A DNA stretch of 64,000 nucleotides from Amphiduros pacificus (lineage: Eukaryota > Annelida > Polychaeta > Phyllodocida > Hesionidae): contig OX439003.1 of the NCBI GenBank assembly GCA_949316495.1, positions 53,631,879-53,695,878 on the forward strand, read 5' to 3'. Within the stretch, counting starts at the first letter, position 1, and each line of letters opens with the position of its first letter. The position numbers and the translations under genes were made by a program. Below, piece by piece: positions 26,798 through 36,764 of the stretch. The notes under the pieces were generated by a model. The model had not been told where the DNA came from. It did not search any database and saw nothing but the letters and a program-made list of their open reading frames with translations.

Positions 26798-26829
26798 TTG
26801 AAAGTGATGTAAAACCCCAAACAACAAAT
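26113..26829 (+). mobile_element. tRNA-derived SINE interrupted by a LINE 3' end
   Basis: The head has a tRNA-like A box (GGCGCAGTAGGTTAG, from about 26126) and B box (GGTTCGATCCC, 26187-26197). The 3' end, GTTGAAAGTGATGTAAAACC, is at about 26798-26817. Direct repeats TCCATTTTGTT flank it (26102-26112 and 26829-26839). Copy 2 of the segmental duplication has the uninterrupted target at 36760, so insertion followed the duplication. The middle (about 26372-26795) is foreign and matches a LINE end. Confidence 0.85.
26372..26795 (+). mobile_element. LINE 3' fragment nested in the SINE
   Basis: An 87-codon frame (26394-26657) ends in a Cys-rich segment (NCGDCLLTIEYLCP) like the C-terminal tail of many non-LTR retrotransposon ORF2 proteins. 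An untranslated part and an (ATA)n tail follow. It interrupts the SINE between its body and its 3' tail. It is heavily 5' truncated and the clade cannot be named safely. Confidence 0.6.
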
Positions 26830-27430
26830 CCATTTTGTTGTGACCAATGCCAACTAACCAGAACTAATGTCCACTTAGCTGTGACCAATGCCAACTAGAC
26901 CAGAACTAATGTCCACTTGGTCATGTCCAATGGCATCTAGACCAGAACTTATGTCCACTTGGTCATGTTCAATGCCAACTAGACCAGAACTTGTGTCCAC
27001 TTGGTCATATTCAATGCCAACTAGACCAGAACTTAAGCTTGTGTCCATTTGTTCACGCCCAATGTCAACTAGACCAAAACTAATGTCCACTTAGCTGTGA
27101 CTAATGGCAACTAGACGAGAACTAGTGTCCACTTGGTCAATGCCAACTGGACCAGAACTCATGTCCACTTAGTCGGATCCAATATCAACTAGACCAAAAC
27201 TAGTGTCCACTTGACTGTGACTTATGGCAACTAGACCAGAACTCATGTCCACTTAACTGTGACTAATGGTAACTAGACCAGAACACATGTCCACTTAGCT
27301 ATGACTAATGCCAACTAGACCAGAACTCATGTCCACTTAGTCACGCCCAATATCAACTAGACCAGGACAAATGCCCACCTGACAAGGATCAATTGTCCAG
27401 GACCAATTTTTACATGACCAAGAATAATGT
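26830..27430. repeat. 42 bp minisatellite, copy 1 (about 14 degenerate units)
   Basis: Unit core is ACTAGACCAGAACTAATGTC followed by CACTTGGTCATGTCCAATGC. Copies here differ more from each other than those in the paired array at 36765-39420. Because 42 is a multiple of 3 it yields long open frames on both strands that are not genes. It lies between gene A and its likely promoter. Confidence 0.9.
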
Positions 27431-28200
27431 CCACACGAGTAGCACCAATGTCCATGTGACAACAATAAATATCAAAATACCCAGATATTTTCTCAGGACT
27501 CAGACCAACTTGATCAGGATCAGTGACCAAATTCTGAGGAGTTCATAAAACTAAGACCAATGACCAATTATGCATATTGCTCATGATTATACTACAACAA
27601 TGCAGACATCATTGCCATGGTCTTCATCATTCTGGTGATCTGTTTAAAACATGCAAAAATCATAAAAATTAGTAGGAATTTAAAGTATAAATTTAGAACA
27701 TAAACAAACCTGACAAGGCAGCAGCATTACATTGAATCAACACATCACATGATGATATCATCACATGACCTGACCCTCAGGGCATAAAATATACATTCAC
27801 AAAACAACCTTCAAAATCAATACCCCAGCTCTCAAGTTGTCATCTTATATATAGATAGATGAAAGTGACCTATATAACACTGACAGACATATTATAAACA
27901 TATGTTGAAATGTATTCAAGATGTACTTTTTCTTCTGCATAGAATATACCATCTGTGAAACATTCATTTAAATCATAAGATGTTATAATACATACCTTGC
28001 TTCACCATCTAAATATAATAAAATTGCTATATTTCATTGCATTTTAGTTTTGTTTACTACTTTGAAAGACCATGGCTTTTTACAAATAGTGTGACACTCC
28101 TTGAGGGCACCAGGCCATATCAAGTGTAACTGGTTCACAATGACATGGTCTGCAGCACACTGTTAATTATTCGTAAAGGTTCATCTCATTTGAACCTTGG
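27430..28200. other. Gene A upstream region, conserved in copy 2
   Basis: Matches 39420-40250 at high identity and contains the candidate promoter. Apart from that, no exon or repeat was recognised. Confidence 0.55.
27701..27768 (-). promoter_or_regulatory. Candidate gene A promoter: paired TCACATGA sites and UTR exon donor
   Basis: Two TCACATGA palindromes (27745-27752 and 27761-27768) are 16 bp apart in an inverted-repeat setting around GATATC. A minus-strand donor-like CAG|GTTTGT (exon end 27710) lies just downstream, which could close a short noncoding first exon. TCAYRTGA is the MiT/TFE (TFEB/MITF) consensus. The same block is kept in copy 2. Confidence 0.5.
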
Positions 28201-28204
28201 ACTG

Positions 28205-28611
<407 letters not shown>

Positions 28612-29128
28612 TGTATAGCGCTGATACCAGACAAGTCTGATGAGTTTTCAGTCTATTCTTAAATGAGGAGACTGAAGTACTGGTCCTAATTTCAGTAGGC
28701 AAGGAATTCTAGGATCTAGGGCCGACAGATGAAAAGGCTCTGTCACCCACTGTCCTGAGCCTGGTATTAGGCACCTGTAGATGGGTGCCATCGTTGGATC
28801 TTTGACAGCGTTCCCTTTGTTTGATTAGGAGTAGATCACGTAAGTAAGGCGGAGCCTTACCATTTAGGGCCTTCCAGGTTAAGAGAAGGATTTTAAAATC
28901 TATTCTCGCATGAACAGGGAGCCAGTGCAGTTCCTGTAGTTTTCCTGAAATGTGATCGAATTTCCTGATTTTTCCTACAACACGTGCTGCAGAGTTTTGG
29001 AGGTATTGCAGCTTCCTGATGTCAGTTTTGGGAAGGCCGGCAAGCAGGCCATTACCATAGTCCAGGGTAGATGTGACAAAAGCATGGGTAAGTGTTACAG
29101 CGATCTTCTCGTCTAGACAAAGTAGATT
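28612..29128 (-). mobile_element. LINE (CR1/L2-like) 3' fragment
   Basis: Minus-strand translation gives a typical reverse-transcriptase thumb and C-terminus: [39 protein letters not shown], then NSLPTEI and SSFKNRLKTH. One in-frame stop lies near the end. The 3' end runs into a (TTA)n tail. Copy 2 has other sequence here (40527-40895). Clade placement is by motif style only. Confidence 0.8.
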
Positions 29129-29129
29129 T

Positions 29130-30090
29130 ATTATTTATTTAACCAAATCTGATTTCCAAAATGGCCAGATATATCATAGGGAGATTTAATGCTTGAACCT
29201 CAAAACCTATTTCTGTGATATTTGCAAGAGTACGAAAAGTGAAAAACAGCTACTGAGGGAAAATTATTATTTTTTTATTTTATCTTATAAAAAATTATTT
29301 TATTGTTGTATAATGTTCAATTGTCTTTTTAAAACAACTACAAACAAAAGTCTTACTAACTATTTTCTACCAAAATATATGAATAAAAATTTGATATTTT
29401 AGAGATTAAATCAATACAAAAGAAACAATTGTTCTTTTTATCATTTACCAAAGGCATTATGCAGTAAACCTGTTATTTGGCTTTTTGAAAGAATATGTAC
29501 AAAATTATGACACATTTAATATTTTATGAGGACAAAAAGAGACTAAGATGTTGCACTAAATACCGAGGTATGTTAACCCAGAGCTGCAAGTGATGGGTAA
29601 ACATGGATAGCATGAACTCTTTGTGACCCTAGAAGAGGCTCAAGGTAGGTTAGCTCTATTTGATGTCGTTCCAGCACTTTTCAAAATGCAATGCCTCTGA
29701 TGATGTCATAAGCTGATGTAATACAGCTATGACATTATTTTACCTTTCAGTGCCTCTATGATGACATTTCATGGAGATCACTTTCAAAGGGATCCATTAC
29801 CTTGTTCACCTAAGTATAATAGACACTTAACAAGGAAGTCTCTTTTTTTTTAAGAATTTGTATACAGTTTCCTTTTTGAAAATGATATTTATATTTTCTC
29901 ATAATTTTGAAGTTGCCGTAAACATAGACAACACTGACTGGCATATATTCTACATTTGCAAAAAAAAACCCATTTCAATTCTATGTTTATTTCTGCAGTT
30001 GAGGTGTCCACCAGTCTGGTCTGTGACACTGACAGCCAGGTCTGTGATCTGCAGGTCCCTTAGAAGAACATATCTGTGTTATAATGCTAC
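29130..30090. other. Region between LINE fragment and TIR element
   Basis: 29130-29830 matches 40895-41610 and includes one copy of a dispersed repeat (29571-29800). From 29840 to 30375 copy 1 has about 0.5 kb that copy 2 lacks. Within it, a polypyrimidine tract and TTTCTGCAG at 29999 precede a short open frame ending in TAG at 30060-30062 (VCDTDSQVCDLQVP), which looks like a stray terminal exon. No gene assignment is possible. Confidence 0.45.
29571..29800 (+). repeat. Dispersed repeat, copy 1
   Basis: A repeat of about 230 bp with landmarks GTGATGGGTAAACATGG, AGGTAGGTTAGCTC and TTTACCTTTCAGTGCCTCTA. Relatives lie at 41310-41610 (plus) and 58845-59050 and 59525-59740 (both minus). No terminal repeats or coding frame were seen. 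It could be a non-autonomous DNA element or a SINE-like family. Confidence 0.6.
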
Positions 30091-30243
30091 CAGGGGCGGA
30101 TCCAGGATTTTTTACCCCTAAAGTAAGGGGCTCCAGTCCCCTAAAGTAAGGAAGGGGCTCCAGTTCCCAAAAGCCCCCTAGCCACAGACCCCCCAGGAGG
30201 GTGGATGCTGAAGCCCCTAAAGCCCCCTCCTGGATCTGCCAAT
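30091..30243. mobile_element. Small TIR element (MITE-like)
   Basis: About 150 bp bounded by imperfect inverted ends (GGCGGATCCAGGAT at the left, TCCTGGATCTGCC at the right) and direct repeats TGCTAC (30085-30090 and 30244-30249). The interior is rich in CCCCTAAAG. The superfamily is not assigned. It lies in the 0.5 kb absent from copy 2. Confidence 0.65.
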
Positions 30244-31000
30244 TGCTACACATGTGGACTGGGTGACGTCAGATATTTACACTATGGCTCTCGTCTTCTC
30301 CGTTCGCTTAGTAACAGTTTGTGATAACAGAGCCTTTATTGTAACATAAATTTTCTTACCGGTTTAAGACCTGTATACAAAAAAGTAAATAGGAATCAAA
30401 GGGAAATATATTTGTTATTGATTTATGATTTTCAAAACTAATGCACAATTATTTTAAGTTTAGCATAATTTTGACTAAAATCCCATATAATTCCTAGTAT
30501 AGTTAAAATAAATAAAAAGTCATAAAAGTCTAAAATGTTCTTTCTGATGACTTACTTTTTTATCTCACTAATTAATGCTACTGACTTGTCAGAAATAAGT
30601 AAGAATATATTATCTCCAATGCAGTTAAGATTTATCAAAATAGTTCATTAATAAGTAACATCAAGTACCTGAAATATGAGGTTTATCAAGGTGTTAAAAT
30701 AAGTAACATCAAGTACCTGAAATATGAGGTTTATCAAGGTGTTCAAGAGGTCTGGGGTTTTCTATTCATGATTTAAACTTTATGCTGTTCATTTTTAAAA
30801 TGACCTGCATAAAGTACAGAATTTGCACAAATTCTTCCACAATAATTAATCATAAGCACAATTGTTGTATTACACAGAGTAAAAGCATGTACCCATTCTC
30901 TTTATCAATGGAAGAATAAAATGACAAATTACCAACCTGCCCTCACTTAAAAATATGGAATGCAGAATGCACTGTAATTTGAAGAAAAAATATCAAATTT

Positions 31001-31127
31001 CTAGAGTTGTGGAAATAGTTTCTTTAGGGGTTTGAATCTGAGGTTATCATTTGTTTGTTGTTTATAAGGTCTATTGTGTTGTGGAGATGCCATACGGTGG
31101 TGGTATGGACTAGCTGGCCACTGATAG
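31001..31127 (-). pseudogene. CTBS: Truncated CTBS last exon at duplication junction
   Basis: This matches the 3' part of the gene C terminal exon (42218-42347). The frame is still open for about 42 codons and ends with the same PQL-stop. There are about three residue changes from gene C. The 5' half of the exon with its acceptor is missing because the duplication breakpoint cut it. It is therefore a relic of the host gene with no visible means of being spliced into a message. Confidence 0.85.
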
Positions 31128-33111
31128 TGAAGAATTATAAGCCATTACATGCAAGAATGTGTACAAGGATTTCACCAGATTGAGGATGAACTTGGTGGCC
31201 CCATGGTAGGGTTTAGAGGGGAAGGGGAGGGTCACATTTGTTTATAAGACATTTCTTTGGCACATATGTGCATGCTGTATGGCCAGGTCCCAACTTTTAT
31301 TGAAAAAATAATGTCAGTTTACAGTTTTGAATTGTCTCATTCAAGATTTGGGATTGAATGCTTGAGATGTCCAAATTAAGATAAAGTGACCTTTAACTCA
31401 AGTTGTGTCAGACAACAAATCAACATTGAACATAAGAAAGATTCTGGCAGGCAAACTATCTGGCAATCAGATGACTATTTTAGACGATTTTAATCAAGTG
31501 GTAAAATCAGACACAAGTGGTAAAATCAGACACACTTAAATCTAACCAATCATACTGTCATACCAAGTCTCTGACATTAAACACAATCATTATTTAAAAA
31601 TTATAATATTATATTTTTGATATATTATATATTGGCAAAAGCTACTTCACAATCATGTAACAATGAATTATTGTTTACAGAAAACAAGGTCTTTGTATGG
31701 TCTTATACACAGATGAAATAACCATGTAGCAGTGTACATAGAAACTTGTAGTCAGTAGGGCAAACCAGGCAGGGCTCAATTCAGCCAATATATTCTATAT
31801 TTTGTTCTAAACTGGGACTGAAGTGTAATATCTAAGATTGCAGCAGCACATCACAAACTATCAGATTTCAATTATCAAATCTTTGAAGGTGTTGTGTCAG
31901 TTTGAATACAATGTAGTTATTTAAAAGAGGTGAGAGACTGTGGTGTGTGTGTAATATAAGCATGAGTGTCAAGAATGACAGTGAATCACTTGTGCAATAT
32001 ATCTCCTATACACACTTACTTGTAATATATGACATGCCCACCTGAGGGCACCACAAACATGGGATGTTAGATCACCAAACTGTAAATACTATCAATTAAC
32101 AGATATTTTCTAAGTTTGACATTTAACTTTGTTAAAATTAAACATCCCTGTTTTTATTGTAGTTGGATGTGGATGATGATATGTTGATGATAAAATGCCA
32201 GTGTGAGATTTCAGTTTTTTTTTGCATAATATGCTATTTTTTGCAGAGAAATTTCTGATAGAATGGTTTATGAATAATTTTTGACAAACCTCCCTCACAT
32301 TTGACATACTCTCCCTTATGAACCTTTTATATGCAATGAAAGTCCATCCATAAAGGAGGGGGCTGAAACTTGGTCAGCCTTCACATAAAATAAATAAATA
32401 GGAAAATTCCCCCAACTAGACAGTGTCATTGTGAATATTCAATTAATGGCTGTCCATTTTATGTGCTATTTCTATGTTAATATCCAATTGGGGAAAGAAC
32501 AATTATATTTTGAAGTTTAACATTTTTATTTCTTGGTCAGCCCAGAAGTCGTTCTTCAGATTATGATCAACTTTTATTGTCACTCAGAATGCCCTCTTCA
32601 ATCAATTCAATAATATCAACACATAGTTCTTTACAAAAGTTTTTTTATTTTTGGAAAATCAGTTTAAAATCTTGGACATAAATGTATTAATACTATTTCC
32701 TAAGCAGACTCCGATTAATGAATTGTCAGAAATATTTTACAATGTTAACCTCAAATTGTAAGAATAAAAGGTAAGCAGCAGATAGCTTATAGAAAATATC
32801 TTAATAAGTTGAAACATAAAATGATTTTAAAATGAGAATAAGGCTGTTGTAAATTCAGTGTAATTTTAAAAATGTTACACATAACTTCTACAAATGATGA
32901 AGGTTTCTGCACTATACATATACTATTTTATCTTTTTATATATATTCTGTTTACAAATATCTAACTATTGCAAGACGATGTTGTTACAAAGATATATAGT
33001 GGCCCTTTTGATACCGTTTGTACACCACCATAGTCACCTTAACCTCAGATAACCATTTACAAATTATATTACAAACCAACTTCTAGATCAAGTTAAGACA
33101 AAAACATGTTC
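31128..33111. other. Gene B 3' flank (copy of gene A/BCL9 flank)
   Basis: 31131-32840 repeats 17942-19600, and 32841-33111 repeats 22688-22980. The join between them near 32840 is the deletion scar where the second-domain exons of gene A are missing. No exon is seen. Confidence 0.8.
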
Positions 33112-36100
33112 TCATGTGAGATGTTGCTTACTCTTCAAATTCTTTAAAGTCTTGAATCGAAGAGTTGAGTCCTTATGATGATTTCTTTGTAAATGTTTTG
33201 ACTCCTGTGATGGATATGTATGATGGATATCATTTCTACTTTGTGTCTCCTTCTTTTTATAATCTGGCAGAGCACCCCACATTGCTGCAACTAAAATAGA
33301 TAAAGGCATGTTTTAAAATCCCTATTTCATTTTGAGCTAACTAAAAATCTTCAATTCTGTATTATTTGACACAAATAAAAATAATGGATAAGGACAATGA
33401 GCAAATTGATATTTGAATAATTTACCTTGTGTAGCATTAGAATAATCAAGACAATCAGCTTGAAATATGCCCACCCCACGAAGGTTCATCTTTCCAGCCT
33501 CATCATATTTGATTTTCAGACTTTTAACATTATCAAACCAAACTTGATGAGTTTGACCAGTTGTGTTGCTCTAATAAATATACATATATATTCTATATTG
33601 TTCGCCAATATTAAAATAATTTCAGAGGAACTATTTATGCATATTAAATTTTTTTAATTTAGATGCATATCAATAAACTTTAAAGAAAAAACTTACTTTA
33701 TATGTGAAATATGGGGATGCAGCAGAAACATCCCACAGAACATCAACAAATGGGAGATATTTCTCGATATCATAGAGACAATGTGATTTGGCCCCACAGT
33801 TGTCAACACTGCATACATGGTCAGTCTGTATGGCATGGCAGCAAAAGAAATATGGACAACTAAAAGTATCTTTTCAATGTAGTGTTTTAAAAATCGATCT
33901 TTACTGAGCAAAGCCAATAGGCATCTCCCTGATATTACCTTATTAAATGCTGCACAGGGATAGTCAAAGCCATACCAAGGCACACCCAAAACCAACTTGT
34001 TTGCTGGTATCCCTAGATTTATGTATTCCTTTATACCTGTAAAAAATATGCATTTTATTCAAATAAAGTTCCTTTCACATATATGGGAGTTTATATAAAT
34101 ATTTGTTGGAAAACAGTCATGATTGGCAATAATCTGTAAACACATTAAAATCAAATGCCTCCAAACCGATTATCAAAAGGTGTCGATTTTAGAATGAGAC
34201 CAGTACATTAAGATTGGCCAGTGTTACCACAGAGTATAGCCTGGCAAGGGTTTAAACAAATAATTACATAGAACCCTCATTTTCACAATGACTTAGGTAT
34301 AATTGAATTCCTAAAAAAATGATTAACATGGAAAAAGGTGGAAGTCCTAAACACAGCTTTGGAATGATGCACATTTACCCTCAAAGGTTGCAAACTTGTA
34401 TATATCTAGGGAGCTACAATAACCAATATTTCAACTGGTTTCTTTGGAATAATTCATACTATGATATATACAAGGAAACAAATCAACATGGCAGCTATGA
34501 TTTTTTGTGCTCAGGTTTAAACTGGCAGCAATTTTATCATCTAGTAAAATGTATACCAGTAAATAATTTTTGATGTTTCATAATATTAAAAGTTGAGATT
34601 AACATTTTTGTGAATACTCTCCTCCAAAATAATTATTTTCAGTTTAATACAGTCTGTGTATGATAATTGCTAGAGGTGATGTAGGTAATGCTTGCCTGCC
34701 ACTGCAACATTCAAGGCTGAGTTAGCCGAGGCTTTACACACTCCACTCTCACCATATGCCATCACAAAATAGAAATCCACAATCTTTCCTATGGCTACAT
34801 AGTCATAGGATCGTGTTGTTGTTGGATGAACAGCTGAATCAAATGTTATCTGAATTTAAAGCCAAAAGAAAAACGTCAGTAGTGGCAGCAATAATAAACA
34901 TTATTGACACAATTTCTAGGAAAATAATTATAAAACATAGTCCAATGGCCTAAGAGCTATGCTGATCATTGCTTTTTTTGTAATGTTTTTAAATATTTTC
35001 TGGAAACTGCTTCATTAATGATCATTTAAATCCTTTCCCAGAGCAAACTTGAGCAGATGATAATGTTGACTTATCGAAAGGTATGTTACATGTTAAAATT
35101 GGACCAACTTGTTTTCTTGATTTTCATTGGGTAATATTTGTTATGTTATTCAAAATGGCAGCCTCCCTGATAACTTAGTGATAGCTGATAGATTGTTGAG
35201 CTGATAGAATTTTTTTTAAAATCATAACAAAATGGAAAAGATTTTGAGCCTAATAGAAAATAGATAAAACTAATCCCCTGAAAATACCTCTTCCCTGTTT
35301 ATGGCTTAAACCTCCAACCAGTGGTTTCAGAGGAGAAGATTAATTTGTTTGTTTGTTTGTTTGTTTGGGGTTTAACATCACTTTCAACAGTATTTCAGTC
35401 ATTTCGTGATGAGACCTACTTGTAGCAGATATAGTGCTGCCTCACTGAATTGTCATGTCGCAGGTTCTTGACATGACAACTCACCCGGTCACAGATTTAC
35501 AAGGACAACGGGTTAACCCTTTAGGCACGGTCCTCAGCTTATGTAGGAAATTGTATCATGAATTCAATCCCGGCAAGGCCGGGGTTCGAACCCACGACCT
35601 TTGGATCACCACAGAGGAACTGGTGCTAATAAGCTGGCGCTCTAACCAACTGCGCCACGGCCCGTGGCCCCGGAGAAGATCAAAGTTGACAGACAGAATG
35701 ATAGAAAATTACCCACATCACTCCAGAATCTATAACTAAAAAACCTATTGTGATTACCTGAGCAAGAGGGTTGTTTTTCCTGATAGCAGGTTTGAGTTCT
35801 GCCATTAGATCTGTGAGACCTTGTCTCAAATCTGACCTGCCAGGTGGGATGCTACCCTCATAGTCAACATTTACACCATCTAGGAAGTTGTCTATGATAT
35901 CCTGCACCTGTTCTGCCACCCAGATGCTCCGGGCTGTGACATTGGTCAGGCTGGCTGTAGGAATGTCAACTGTAATACAAACAACACATTAATCTAGTTT
36001 TCTTCACATTTGTTTAGTTATGAAACTTGTTGAGGACTAAGAAAGATATATATATATATATGTAGAATATGCAAAGATGGAGCCCACCTTCTCTGGTTAC

Positions 36101-36641
36101 TCTCACCCCCTTGCTGTGGGCATAACAGGTCAGCTGGGGATCATGCTTGGCAATGGACATACTTATGGATGTCATCTTGTCCCAGTCATATTTATTCCAA
36201 TTAGTGTCATAATCAGAAAAGGCAAATACCTACAAAACAAAGTTTTACAAATGTTTGAGAACTATATTTATTTTTACTCAATCTTTTTGCACCATTGAAA
36301 AGAGGGAAACTATGTACCCAACCCATTTCCAATAAGTACAATATATATGTATGTATGGATATCTGCTTAATTGTTAATTAACTATGATAAAATAGCATCT
36401 AATACCTCATAGAAAAATCTCTCAAAATCTCTCAATTTTTAAACCAAATTAAAGATGATTTGTATGTATCAATCCAGCAATAAAATAAAAGTATTACCTC
36501 CTTTTTATATTGGACTTGTACAGGTTTGCACCAGTCAGGATTACTGCAGGGGCACTTTCTGCCACCCTGGTATGTGAACGTGGCCTGCGTCTGGCTTACA
36601 AAATGGGTCACAATCACTAGGACCAAAAATCTCACAGACAT
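33112..36641 (-). CDS. CTBS: Gene B: single-domain chitobiase, altered active site
   Basis: Near-duplicate of the first half of gene A. Coding exons: 36498-36641, 36088-36229, 35758-35969, 34696-34849, 33939-34036, 33697-33825, 33426-33570, 33112-33290. The phases agree, giving 400 residues. It starts with a signal peptide (MSVRFLVLVIVTHFV) and has the Cys motif CPCSNPDWC and catalytic DGVNVDYE. Strand 6 reads FVMAYGE where all other copies have YDE, so the conserved Asp of M-x-Y-D is Gly. Strand 8 reads GVGIFQAD without the usual Trp. Exon 4 has a GC donor. The last exon keeps AAGA|GTAAGC, the donor used in gene A to reach domain 2, but the second-domain exons are gone, so the frame reads through it to a TGA five codons after the Lys codon preceding the donor. 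The frame is intact, but catalysis is doubtful. Confidence 0.88.
35341..35671 (-). mobile_element. tRNA-derived SINE in gene B intron 3
   Basis: Reverse orientation, full-looking: the tRNA-like head with A and B boxes is at the right end (about 35570-35671) and the tail GTTGAAAGTGATGTTAAACC plus (CAAA)n is at the left. A 9 bp target duplication GGAGAAGAT lies at 35332-35340 and 35672-35680. The paired site in gene A (25031-25039) is empty. It is the same family as the SINE at 26113. Confidence 0.93.
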
Positions 36642-36764
36642 GGTAGAAGGTTCAGATTGCTGAAACTGAACATCATTGGAGTTTAACCTACAGAACACAC
36701 ATCCACCAAGATAAAGTGACAGTATATCGTGTGTAAGTATAAATAATTAACTTCAATAATGTCC

